A stretch of 64,000 nt of DNA, from contig JANQLV010000045.1 in the NCBI GenBank assembly GCA_028280415.1, positions 148,001 through 212,000 of the forward strand, read 5' to 3'. The notes under the pieces were generated by a model that saw only the letters and a list, made by a program, of their open reading frames with translations, was not told the origin of the DNA and ran no database searches. Shown piece by piece: positions 33,361 through 42,339 of this stretch (its first letter is position 1; the number at the start of each line of letters is the position of its first letter). This DNA is from Saprospiraceae bacterium (lineage in GTDB: Bacteria > Bacteroidota > Bacteroidia > Chitinophagales > Saprospiraceae). The translations under genes and the position numbers were made by a program.

Positions 33361-34115
33361 AAATTCCATCGGATTCCATTCCTTAAATTATATATTGTAT
33401 TGGCCACCTCTTCGGGTACTCTGGAATCGTAAGTAATATTAAAAGTCGTAGTAAAGAGCAGTTTTTTTGTAAAATTGATTACCAACTGAGTTTGCGAAGA
33501 CAGACGCAAATCCGAAATTTTACCAAAAACGGGTTGATAATAAGTAGTATTGGTCAACTTCGTGTTTTCAAAGGGCCGGATGGAAAATGATACATAAGTA
33601 CTCAATCGATTATCTCTAAACTCAAGCTCAGGACTCGTTTCTTCATTGTATTCAAACATATAACTGGCACCTAAATAGGCACTATGCTTTTCTTTTTTGA
33701 TGACGGTAAAACGCATCCCTGTCCCTAATAACCAACGCAAGCGCAGGTTGAGCTTTTCATTATATTGCGCCTGGGTGTATGCTTCATAAGTAAAACGCTT
33801 ACTCAAACTATAATTATAGCGGAAGTGCAAAAATCCATCATTGACGAAGTCTTCCTTCTCTACCTGTACAAAATTAAAATTCGTCAATAACAGGAACCAA
33901 TGTCGCCGATTGACATGCTCAACATTAGCTCCACCGTTGAAGCTGATTATCGAATTTCCATTTTCTATCAGATTAAAACCAAAGTTGAGTTGACCGTACC
34001 AGGCAATTGAATCTTTAAGCTGTACTCTCTTGTTTTCAATATTGACAATTTGGGCATCTAGTGTATTCCATAAGCAAAAAACACTAAATACTCCCACCAG
34101 AAATATTTTTTTCAT
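33357..34115 (-). CDS. DUF481-like outer membrane beta-barrel protein
   Basis: The 252-residue protein has a signal peptide (KKIFLVGVFSVFCLWNTLDAQ) and alternating amphipathic strands throughout, ending in RNGIRWNF, a terminal aromatic residue as expected of a barrel inserted by the Bam machinery. It resembles DUF481 proteins (salt-stress-induced YdiY family). Third gene in a minus-strand row with uridine kinase and another barrel protein; the gaps are 24 and 27 bp, so a common transcript is likely, though a shared function is not obvious. Confidence 0.75.
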   Translation of the reverse strand: MKKIFLVGVFSVFCLWNTLDAQIVNIENKRVQLKDSIAWYGQLNFGFNLIENGNSIISFNGGANVEHVNRRHWFLLLTNFNFVQVEKEDFVNDGFLHFRYNYSLSKRFTYEAYTQAQYNEKLNLRLRWLLGTGMRFTVIKKEKHSAYLGASYMFEYNEETSPELEFRDNRLSTYVSFSIRPFENTKLTNTTYYQPVFGKISDLRLSSQTQLVINFTKKLLFTTTFNITYDSRVPEEVANTIYNLRNGIRWNF

Positions 34116-34142
34116 CTAGTTCAAAAGTTTGCGAAGGCTAAT

Positions 34143-35204
34143 TTAGGATTTCTTTTTGGTAAAAAAATAATGTAGTGAGAAGTTAAAGCCCCGTCTTTGA
34201 AATTCGCTCTTAATCGAAAAGTCATTCGAGCGGATCATATTATTTTGAAATGAATAGCTGATATCAAAACTTACATTTTCATTGATAAAATTACTCAAGC
34301 CCAATGCCAGGCCATATTGCCATTCATCTCCTTTGGAATTATTGCTCCCCCCTTGTCGATTAAAGGTCCGCAGATAAGCCGTTCGCAATTCTCCGTATAT
34401 TTTTTTCTTTCTTCCTACATTCAAATAATATCTGGAGAAGGGTGAGAGCCCCAAGCTGATGAAAGAATAACTAATAAATGAGGTATAATTAAGTTCGCTT
34501 CCAAGGGCCCAGTTCCGTTTAATAAAAAAAGCCAGCGAAGGATTAAAGTTTTGTTCAAAATAGAAAGTTTGGCTCAATCGTTCAGCAATGGTCATCCGTC
34601 CTCCAATCATCCAGCTTCCACGCTTCAAAACGTCCCGGTAGTCTTTTTTCCTTTCCGCTTTCCAATCCCGATAGCGAAAGAAATATTGTATGCCCAAGCG
34701 GGTACTAAGATGCCCCGGTTCTAATCGAGAAGCTTGTCCCGAATTTTTAAAGCGTTGAAAAAAATGATAATCCAACTGGGCTTCTATCGCCAGTTGGGGA
34801 CTAATAAAACGGTTAAGCCCCAAAGCCAAAACAGCAGCGCTTCCCCGGTAGCCCCGGTTAGTTCCAAAACCTATCGGCGTGGATTGTTGAAAAATCCATC
34901 TGGCTTCTGCGTATATTCTGGTATTGAAAAGCGTATCCCGGAGATAGTGTCTGGCAAAAACTTCATTGATCGTACGTGCCGAAAACCTGGTGGTCCGAAT
35001 ATCAATACTCCCCCCTGCCATCCAGTTGTCTCGAAAAAAATAGCCCAGGGAGATTTTCATATTTATATTCGTTGAAGCACTGCTTCTATCGCTTTGCGTA
35101 GAAATAACACTACCTCTGCCATTAACCAGCCAATCTCCTTTTTTAATTTGACTAAAAGCAGTATAGGAAAGAAAAAGCAAGATAACTGCTCCGGTATACT
35201 TCAT
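34143..35204 (-). CDS. Hypothetical outer membrane beta-barrel protein
   Basis: The 353-residue protein has a signal peptide (KYTGAVILLFLSYTAFSQ) and about 14-16 predicted amphipathic strands with many aromatic girdle residues; it ends FSLHYFFTKKKS. No enzyme motif is visible. The product is likely an outer-membrane porin-like or structural barrel. Lies 24 bp downstream of udk and 27 bp upstream of the DUF481-like gene on the same strand. Confidence 0.7.
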   Translation of the reverse strand: MKYTGAVILLFLSYTAFSQIKKGDWLVNGRGSVISTQSDRSSASTNINMKISLGYFFRDNWMAGGSIDIRTTRFSARTINEVFARHYLRDTLFNTRIYAEARWIFQQSTPIGFGTNRGYRGSAAVLALGLNRFISPQLAIEAQLDYHFFQRFKNSGQASRLEPGHLSTRLGIQYFFRYRDWKAERKKDYRDVLKRGSWMIGGRMTIAERLSQTFYFEQNFNPSLAFFIKRNWALGSELNYTSFISYSFISLGLSPFSRYYLNVGRKKKIYGELRTAYLRTFNRQGGSNNSKGDEWQYGLALGLSNFINENVSFDISYSFQNNMIRSNDFSIKSEFQRRGFNFSLHYFFTKKKS

Positions 35205-35228
35205 AGCTTATGATTTGGTATCATAACG

Positions 35229-35867
35229 TCAGAAATCTACTTTTAGCGCCTCAACCTTTTGCTTTAAAAAGCCAATAAAAACGTCCAGGCCATTTTCAAA
35301 AGATTCATTATTATTAATGACAATATGGGCATCTTCTTTACAGGGAAGAATGTATTTTTCAAAAGTCGGAAGTACATGGTATTGGTAGCGATAAAGGACA
35401 TCATCGATCGGATAATTTCGTTCTTCCCGATCACGATTAATCCGTCGAATTATTTTCAGAATTTCTTTAGCATGCAGAAACACTTTTAAATCGAGTTTGG
35501 ATTTTACTCCCTCGAAGTACAAAACAAAAATGCCTTCTACAATAATGATTGGAGCCGGCTTGATAGTTAATTTTCGCGACTCTTTTTTTTCATTATTAAA
35601 CGTATATTCATCCCGGCTAATCGTCTGCCCTTTTATCAGTTTCTCTATATCTTCCTGAAGCGCTTTTTCATCAATGGATTCAGGCAAGTCAAAGTTGATT
35701 TCACCTCTTTCATCCTTCTTTTGCTGCTCTCGCGGAACATAATAATCATCCTGCGAAACAATACAAACTTCTTCCTCAGAGAATACTTTTCGGATGTTTC
35801 GTATGAAAGAAGTTTTACCAGAGCCACTCCCCCCTGTAATACCAATCAAATATGGTTTGCTTTTCAT
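35229..35867 (-). CDS. udk: Uridine kinase
   Basis: The 212-residue P-loop kinase phosphorylates uridine and cytidine to the monophosphates. Walker A GGSGSGKTS lies near residue 12, DDYY follows as the substrate-binding motif near 41, and IIVEGIFVLY carries the Walker B-like strand near 109. It is divergent from the CNT nucleoside transporter, with the dihydroorotase gene beyond that, making a small pyrimidine salvage and synthesis cluster. It is followed by two outer-membrane barrel genes. Confidence 0.9.
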   Translation of the reverse strand: MKSKPYLIGITGGSGSGKTSFIRNIRKVFSEEEVCIVSQDDYYVPREQQKKDERGEINFDLPESIDEKALQEDIEKLIKGQTISRDEYTFNNEKKESRKLTIKPAPIIIVEGIFVLYFEGVKSKLDLKVFLHAKEILKIIRRINRDREERNYPIDDVLYRYQYHVLPTFEKYILPCKEDAHIVINNNESFENGLDVFIGFLKQKVEALKVDF

Positions 35868-36083
35868 AATATAATAAGTATTAGCCTAAAATAGGTCCAT
35901 AACAGCTTCTTTGCGGCTACCTGGACAAAACCCTGCAAATGTATAAAGAAGGCACGAGAACTTGTCAAAAAAAGATTCATTGCTCCGTAAAAAAATAGTT
36001 TTGGGCCTAATCCATGAAGTTTTGACAGGTTCTGAACAGATGGAAATTACGAAAAGGAATTAGAAATTATCCAATGGTTTAAT

Positions 36084-36091
36084 TACATTTG
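36084..36091 (+). promoter_or_regulatory. Possible -7 box of the nucleoside transporter gene
   Basis: TACATTTG matches TAnnTTTG 46 bp before the ATG at 36138. No TTG at the expected distance upstream. Confidence 0.35.
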
Positions 36092-36137
36092 AACAACTAT
36101 AAATAAGTGCTGTGGTACATCTAAACAAACACAATCT

Positions 36138-37535
36138 ATGGATTTTGTAATCGGCCTGCTGCGTGGAAGCATTGGAATTGTATTTCTGCTGGGAATTTGT
36201 TATTTGCTAAGTGCTAATCGAAAAGCGATTAGTTGGCCTTTAGTTTTGAAAGGTATTGCTATTCAACTGGTTTTAGCCATAGCAATTCTTTACGTTCCCT
36301 TTATCAGAAAATTATTCGATATCGCCGCAAAATTCTTCATTGTGGTACTCGATTTTACAGAAGCCGGATCGAAGTTTTTATTTGGAAACATGATTACTGA
36401 CCTGAATACCTTCGGTTATATTTTTGTCTTCCAGGTCTTGCCTACTATTGTTTTTTTTGCAGCTTTATCTGCGGTTTTGTACTACCTGGGCATTTTACAA
36501 ATTATCATTTACGTTTTTGCTGCCGTTATGAAAAAAATCATGGGCTTATCGGGATCGGAAAGCCTGGCTGCTGCCGCAAATGTATTTATCGGCCAAACCG
36601 AAGCACCTCTAATTGTAAAACCTTATCTGGAAAGGATGACCAGGTCGGAGTTACTCTGTCTGATGACCGGAGGAATGGCTACAATCGCGGGCGGAGTCTT
36701 TGCCGCCTATATTGGGTTTCTCAGTAATTCCTTTGTCGATACGACAGGCATGGATCCCGAAACGGCAACGCTTACTCTGGAAGCTGCTAAAAACCTTTTT
36801 GCTCAACATCTGCTCATGGCATCTATCATTTCTGCACCCGCAGCAATTGTTGCTTCAAAGATATTATACCCTCAGGTTGATGAAAAAGATGTGGTCCAAG
36901 AATTTGAAATACCCAAAGATAAAATCGGCAGTAATATCCTGGAAGCAATTTCTATTGGTACGACCGATGGCTTAAAGTTAGCCGTCAATGTTGGAGCCAT
37001 GTTATTGGTTTTCACTGCACTGGTTTCAATGCTCAATTTTGCACTTAGTGATATTATCGGGTATTATACCAACTTCAATGGTGTCGTGAGTAATTTTGCA
37101 GGAATCCTGCAAAATCAAGGCTTCAAAGTACAGGAAAGTGCAATGATCGGCTTGAACCTCGAATTTATTCTAGGCTTATTGTTTGCGCCGGTTTCCTGGA
37201 TGCTTGGCGTTCCCAAGCAAGATATCTTTCTCGTAGGTCAGCTCCTGGGGCAAAAAACGGTAATCAATGAGTTTTTTGCTTATACCGAATTAGCAAAAGT
37301 CACTACACAACTCAATATTAAATCACTGATTATTGCTACTTATGCGCTCTGTGGTTTCTCAAATTTTGCTTCGATTGGTATTCAAATCGGTGGAATCGGA
37401 GCAATTGCTCCCGGGCAAAGAAAAACCCTTGCGGAGTTTGGTATCAAAGCATTGATCGGAGGAACGATTGCCTGCTTCCTTACCGCAGCTATTGCCGGTA
37501 TGCTAGTGAATGCAGAAGCCTTTATTTTTCAATAG
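36138..37535 (+). CDS. Concentrative nucleoside transporter, CNT/NupC family
   Basis: The 465-residue inner-membrane protein carries the CNT signature regions: GQTEAPLIVKPYL (about residue 150), NEFFAY (about 377) and TYALCGFSNFASIG (about 400). These segments bind nucleoside and coupling ion; the family imports nucleosides with Na+ or H+. It is divergent from udk, which would phosphorylate imported uridine, and tail-to-tail with dihydroorotase (9-bp gap). The longer N-terminal part resembles Na+-coupled members, but the ion cannot be settled from sequence alone. Confidence 0.92.
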   Translation: MDFVIGLLRGSIGIVFLLGICYLLSANRKAISWPLVLKGIAIQLVLAIAILYVPFIRKLFDIAAKFFIVVLDFTEAGSKFLFGNMITDLNTFGYIFVFQVLPTIVFFAALSAVLYYLGILQIIIYVFAAVMKKIMGLSGSESLAAAANVFIGQTEAPLIVKPYLERMTRSELLCLMTGGMATIAGGVFAAYIGFLSNSFVDTTGMDPETATLTLEAAKNLFAQHLLMASIISAPAAIVASKILYPQVDEKDVVQEFEIPKDKIGSNILEAISIGTTDGLKLAVNVGAMLLVFTALVSMLNFALSDIIGYYTNFNGVVSNFAGILQNQGFKVQESAMIGLNLEFILGLLFAPVSWMLGVPKQDIFLVGQLLGQKTVINEFFAYTELAKVTTQLNIKSLIIATYALCGFSNFASIGIQIGGIGAIAPGQRKTLAEFGIKALIGGTIACFLTAAIAGMLVNAEAFIFQ

Positions 37536-37544
37536 ATATCTTTC

Positions 37545-38885
37545 CTATTGGCCAGGAGCAAACTTGATTCTTCGTCCTTTTACAGACTCATCAAATTTGC
37601 CTTCGTGATAAGCCAGATGCCCGCTTACGATCGTACTCATTACTTTTCCTTTGAAAGTATGTCCTTCAAAAGGCGACCAGTTGCATTTGTAATAAATATT
37701 ATTTTTGGTCACTTTCCATTCTTTTTCCAAATCCACAATCAGCAAATCCGCCCAGTTACCTTCTTCCGCATAACCTCGTCTGCGAATCTTAAAGCAAACG
37801 GCCGGTGCATGACACATCTTCTCAACGATCTTTTCCAAACTAATCAAGCCCTGATGATAGAAATTCAGCATAACATTGAGTGTATGTTGTACCAGAGGAA
37901 CACCCGAAGGAGCAGCATGGTATTTGTTCTCTTTTTCAGTCCAGGTATGAGGAGCATGATCCGTAGCAATAATATCCAGGCGGTTATCCAGTAAAGCAGG
38001 CAGTAAAGCCGAGCGGTGCTCCTCCCCTTTTATCGCAGGATTGCATTTAATCTGGGTACCGAAAGTATCGTAATCATCTGAGTTAAAGTACAAGTGATGT
38101 ACGCAGACTTCGGAGGTAATATGCTTTTCTTCCAAGGGGATATCATTTCTAAACAAATCGAGTTCATCCGCAGTAGAAATGTGTAATATATGCAGTCTCG
38201 TATTATGCTTTTTCGCCAAATCGATAGCAAAAGATGAAGATTTGTAGCAGGCCGCTACCGAGCGTATCTCCGGATGACAGGCAATCGGGATATCCTCACC
38301 ATAGCGTTCCTGGTAAGCAGCCAGGTTCCCGCGAACCGTCGCCTCGTCCTCGCAATGTGTAGCAATCAACATTGGAGTTTTGGAAAACAGTTGTTGCAGT
38401 GTACCGGGATCGTCTACCAGCATATTACCAGTGCTAGACCCCATAAAAGCTTTGATCCCACAAACATCCTCTGCATTGGTTTTTAGCACTTCTTCGATAT
38501 TATCATTAGAAGCTCCCATAAAAAATGAATAATTTGCCAAAGAACGCTTCCGGGCAATATCGTATTTATCCTGTAGTAAGTCCTGAGTAATTGCCGGAGG
38601 CTTCGTATTAGGCATTTCCATATAGGTAGTAACTCCACCGGCTACAGCAGCTTTCGGCTCTGTATACAAGTCGGATTTATGGGTTAATCCCGGTTCACGG
38701 AAATGTACTTGATCATCAATTATGCCCGGAAGAACATATTTTCCTTCCGCATTTATTTCAATATCTGAAAAAGTATCAATATTTTTGTCAACGTGCTCAA
38801 TAAAGCCGTCCACAATCAAAATATCGTTAGCTGTAATCTTCCCTCTATTAACTACTTGTGCATTTTTTATCAGGATACGTTTCAT
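37545..38885 (-). CDS. pyrC: Dihydroorotase
   Basis: The 446-residue amidohydrolase closes carbamoyl-aspartate to dihydroorotate in pyrimidine synthesis. The N-terminal metal motif reads DDQVHFREPGLTHKSD: Gln59 replaces the first His of the usual HxH while His61 is kept. This variant is known in Bacteroidota, including a structurally studied Porphyromonas protein. The bridging Lys position near 102 is not obvious, but the later histidines (ATHCED, LHILHIS) and ATDHAPHT are present. Overall it is closest to dihydroorotase, with allantoinase or hydantoinase as less likely alternatives. Tail-to-tail with the CNT transporter. Confidence 0.85.
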   Translation of the reverse strand: MKRILIKNAQVVNRGKITANDILIVDGFIEHVDKNIDTFSDIEINAEGKYVLPGIIDDQVHFREPGLTHKSDLYTEPKAAVAGGVTTYMEMPNTKPPAITQDLLQDKYDIARKRSLANYSFFMGASNDNIEEVLKTNAEDVCGIKAFMGSSTGNMLVDDPGTLQQLFSKTPMLIATHCEDEATVRGNLAAYQERYGEDIPIACHPEIRSVAACYKSSSFAIDLAKKHNTRLHILHISTADELDLFRNDIPLEEKHITSEVCVHHLYFNSDDYDTFGTQIKCNPAIKGEEHRSALLPALLDNRLDIIATDHAPHTWTEKENKYHAAPSGVPLVQHTLNVMLNFYHQGLISLEKIVEKMCHAPAVCFKIRRRGYAEEGNWADLLIVDLEKEWKVTKNNIYYKCNWSPFEGHTFKGKVMSTIVSGHLAYHEGKFDESVKGRRIKFAPGQ

Positions 38886-39317
38886 TCAGTGCATTTTTAG
38901 AATTGCGAAATTATGAAAATATCAATAACTGACTAAGTTAAGCTTCTAAAAATATTAGCCATTTTGAGGATTCTTTTAGAGCTGGTCCAAGGTTTTAGAA
39001 TCTTGCGAAAGTGAGCAAAATTTGCCACTTGTAGCCGGAAAATAGAAGTTTAGACGAGTTCTCTTAATGTACAATTAGCCGGACTCATTCAAAAGTATCG
39101 GCAGTATCAGTAAATGCTTGAGCAAAAACAATGCATGGAGATATTTTATATTTGATAAATAGATATTTTTATTTTATATTGGTCATATCTCCCCTTATTT
39201 ATTGATCATCTACTCGTTTTGTTTGAACTGCTATCAGGAGTTAACTCAATAGTTCTCCTTATTCCCCAATTACCGTTTTGCAAAGCATTATTTCAGAAGA
39301 AATAGAGCAATTGAGTT
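38886..39317. other. Intergenic region between divergent genes
   Basis: About 430 AT-rich bp. TATATTTG (39147-39154, plus) fits TAnnTTTG but lies far from the next start. Nothing else supported. Confidence 0.4.
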
Positions 39318-41228
39318 GTGAAACCAACATTGAACACAAACGTCGACTTTTACCAGATAAAACGGGGTCTTCGTTACTCATGTATTTTTTCTCGCCTCTG
39401 CCTGTTGAGTATAATACTTACAGCAGCAAATTTCTCGTTTGCACAAACTATCTGGACCGGAGATGAAAGTTCTGAATGGACAAATGTATCAAACTGGTCC
39501 AACGGATTGCCCAATCCTGGAAATTATGCTATCATCCCTAGCCAACCAATCGGAGATTTTCTGCCAAGTATAGAGGAAGATGCAGAGATAGATTTCAAGA
39601 TAACAAACGCTAACATGCTCACCATATTCGGCGATATTATTGTACGGGATTCGATTATTAATTATGAAGACGGATCAATTCTTAATTTTGGGCTTTTCGA
39701 TAACCGGCATACAGTAGATAATGATGGTGCTTTTTTCTCTTCCGGCGATATTATAAATTCAGGTCAATTTGACAATTCCGGAATACTAACATTTGACTTC
39801 GGTGATAATTTTATCAATCAAACTTCCGGTACTTTTTTAAATTTTGGAAAAATAAGTCTGACTGATGCTTACTTCGCCAATCACGGTACATTATCACTAA
39901 ACGGAGATACTTTAAGCAGTACCGGCTTCATTGAAAACTTCGGTGTTCTCAATAATAACAGTGTAATAGAAAATACCGACTGTGGTATCATGCTCAACCG
40001 GGGGACTATCAATAATTCTTTTATTATCAACAATTTCAACATCATCTATAATGAGGGACTGATTACAGGCAATCCTGTCAGTGAGCGTCTGAGCTTATAC
40101 AATAACAGTACTATCCTTGCTGCTGATTTCGAATGTACGGACTGGGAAGGCTGGACACATTACGGACATGCCCAAAGCGGAAAAATATTCCTATCCGTTT
40201 TTACAAATGGCCTGAACATTGGCTCTCTTTCAGATCAGTCTTTAACGATCCAGATCAAAAACGATCCGAATCTGGGCAATGGAACAGTAAATAACCTCCG
40301 AAATGCACTCTATGCAGATAGTGATGACTGGTATGTGCTGAATCGTTCCTGGATCATCAAATCAAATGTCAATGATAGTTTGGATATGAAAATCAGGATT
40401 TACTTCTACGATGACGATTTTCTGGACATTCAAAATGAGTTTCCCTTGACCCGGGGAATTGAAGAATTATTCTTTTACGAAATAGAAAATAGCGAAAATG
40501 CTTTTGCAATAGATATCCCGGAAGACGAAATGAGTTTTTATGCCCCGGAGCAACTTATCAATAATAATTCCTGGAGCAAAAAAGCACTGTCCTTCTCTTC
40601 CTTTGCCGAATTTGAAACAAGAGGACTCAATGGGGCTTTTGGAGCAGGTGTAAAATCCTGGCTGGAAGGTACGATTCCTTATCAGCTTAGTTTTGAGATT
40701 GTACCGGATGTCAATAATCAAACCGCCAGAATATCCTGGAGTACAGGTTTAGAACAAGCCAATGACTCTTATACGATTCAACGATCTGTAGATGCCAATC
40801 AATTCTTTGATATAAAAACCATTGCAGCACAAGGAAATACCAATAGCATTTCGGAATATACGGAGACAGATGAAACGCCCGATCTGTTCACAGAAAACTA
40901 TTATCGTATCAAACTGATCCGATCGGATGGTAGTATCAGATACAGTACAACAAAATCATTCCGCTTTGAAAATAAAAAGATCGAACTTTTTCCTAATCCC
41001 GCAACAGATGAGCTTTACCTGGGTTTATCCGATTTTGAGGACGGTAGTATCCCCGTCAAAATCTATGATATGAACGGGAAACTGCGATTAAGCGATCAAT
41101 TCGACATAGTGAATGGCCTTGCTACCGAGAATATTTTAGAAAGAACCAATCTGGAAGCTGGAATTTATTCTTTACAAATAGGAGGCAGTGACAAGGGAAA
41201 TATTTATCGCTTTGTAAAAGTCCGTTAA
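39318..41228 (+). CDS. Secreted protein with type IX secretion sorting domain
   Basis: 636 residues from GTG at 39318; no in-frame ATG precedes the signal peptide, which ends LSIILTAANFSFAQ. A WTNVSNWSNGLPNPG segment opens the mature part. A long Asn/Gly/Ser-rich region of short repeating turns (FDNSG, FLNFG, ANHGT, IENFG, NRGTINNS; about 130-255) follows and looks like a beta-solenoid. After it come a mixed domain, a fibronectin-like segment (QTARISWSTGLEQANDSYTI) and a C-terminal T9SS type A sorting domain (FPNPATDELYLGL to the end). Predicted to be exported and anchored at the surface; possible adhesin, no enzymatic motif. Confidence 0.82.
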   Translation: MKPTLNTNVDFYQIKRGLRYSCIFSRLCLLSIILTAANFSFAQTIWTGDESSEWTNVSNWSNGLPNPGNYAIIPSQPIGDFLPSIEEDAEIDFKITNANMLTIFGDIIVRDSIINYEDGSILNFGLFDNRHTVDNDGAFFSSGDIINSGQFDNSGILTFDFGDNFINQTSGTFLNFGKISLTDAYFANHGTLSLNGDTLSSTGFIENFGVLNNNSVIENTDCGIMLNRGTINNSFIINNFNIIYNEGLITGNPVSERLSLYNNSTILAADFECTDWEGWTHYGHAQSGKIFLSVFTNGLNIGSLSDQSLTIQIKNDPNLGNGTVNNLRNALYADSDDWYVLNRSWIIKSNVNDSLDMKIRIYFYDDDFLDIQNEFPLTRGIEELFFYEIENSENAFAIDIPEDEMSFYAPEQLINNNSWSKKALSFSSFAEFETRGLNGAFGAGVKSWLEGTIPYQLSFEIVPDVNNQTARISWSTGLEQANDSYTIQRSVDANQFFDIKTIAAQGNTNSISEYTETDETPDLFTENYYRIKLIRSDGSIRYSTTKSFRFENKKIELFPNPATDELYLGLSDFEDGSIPVKIYDMNGKLRLSDQFDIVNGLATENILERTNLEAGIYSLQIGGSDKGNIYRFVKVR

Positions 41229-41299
41229 AAGCCCTGCAATACGGTATGAAATATAAAGGAATCTCCAAGTTCAAATTACCGAAGTCAAACAGAACTTTT

Positions 41300-41307
41300 T
41301 ACATTTG
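41300..41307 (+). promoter_or_regulatory. Possible -7 box of the YheT-like gene
   Basis: TACATTTG matches TAnnTTTG and lies 15 bp before the ATG, a spacing like that of the gamma-glutamyltransferase promoter; the -33 TTG is missing. Confidence 0.4.
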
Positions 41308-41322
41308 TAAAAAACTTCTTCA

Positions 41323-42291
41323 ATGCCCATAATTCATAAATCTTCTTATCCCGGAGCACCTTTTTATCAGTTTAACCCTCATTTGCAAACTATTCTACCC
41401 GCTATTTTTCGCAAGGTAAAAGGTATCCGTTATGAAAGAGAAAGATTGATCTTATCCGATGGCGATTTCGTTGATTTGGACTGGGTTGACAAGGGGTCGA
41501 AACAATTGGTAATTCTGGTACATGGACTTGAAGGCAGTACTGAAAGGCATTATATGAAAGGAATGGCCAAGAAGTTTGCCGAATCCAATTGGGATATTTT
41601 AGGGTGGAACTGCCGAAGTTGCAGTGGAGAAATGAACCGCCAACTCCGGCTCTACAATCATGGAGAAATCGGAGACATCCATGAGGTCATCACACATGCC
41701 TTGAATACCAAGCCTTATGAAAAGGTTGTACTGATTGGTTTTAGCATGGGTGGAAATATAATCATGAAATATCTGGGCGTACATGGCAATGAGATTCCAG
41801 AAACCGTTTGCAAAGCTGTTGCTTTTTCCGCCCCCTGTGATTTGGTATCCAGTGTATCCTTACTCGATCAGCCCCAGTCACGTTTTTATAAGAATCGTTT
41901 TTTAAAAAAACTAAAACCCAAAATAAAACATAAAGCCGAACAGTTTCCGGACATCATTGATTTTAATAACTTTTCTAAAGTCAACGAGTGGAGCGATTTT
42001 GATAACTTTTTCACAGCTCCAATCAATGGGTATAAAGATGCGACCGATTTTTACCAAAACGGTTCTGCCCGAAATTTCATGTCGGGGATTCGCATCCCTA
42101 CCCTACTGGTCAATGCCCTCAATGACCCCATTCTGACTCCCGAATGCTCGCCCGTCGAACTCTGCGAAAAGCATCCTTTTATTTTCCTAGAAACACCCGC
42201 CGAAGGTGGTCATGTAGGATTCAGTCTTGGCTCGAATAAAGAAGCCTGGTCCGAACAGCGCGCCTGGGATTTTGTGTATAAGGAATCGTAA
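41323..42291 (+). CDS. Alpha/beta hydrolase, YheT/ABHD1-3 family
   Basis: The 322-residue protein opens with the family-typical FNPHLQTILPAIFRK, then LVHGLEGSTERHY (oxyanion region) and the nucleophile elbow GFSMGGN near residue 146. The acid and His candidates are in NALNDPIL and GGHVGF towards the C-terminus, so the triad is complete. Relatives act on esters and lipids, but natural substrates are largely unknown. Probably leads a transcript that may continue into sbcD 48 bp downstream. Confidence 0.87.
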   Translation: MPIIHKSSYPGAPFYQFNPHLQTILPAIFRKVKGIRYERERLILSDGDFVDLDWVDKGSKQLVILVHGLEGSTERHYMKGMAKKFAESNWDILGWNCRSCSGEMNRQLRLYNHGEIGDIHEVITHALNTKPYEKVVLIGFSMGGNIIMKYLGVHGNEIPETVCKAVAFSAPCDLVSSVSLLDQPQSRFYKNRFLKKLKPKIKHKAEQFPDIIDFNNFSKVNEWSDFDNFFTAPINGYKDATDFYQNGSARNFMSGIRIPTLLVNALNDPILTPECSPVELCEKHPFIFLETPAEGGHVGFSLGSNKEAWSEQRAWDFVYKES

Positions 42292-42339
42292 AAGCCAAAC
42301 AGTGAATAATCAAATTATTCAATATTTTGCTGTAAGTTT

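Noticed and set aside
37535-37545. Terminator between the CNT transporter and dihydroorotase
   Set aside because: Only 9 bp separate the convergent stops and no clear stem was seen there.
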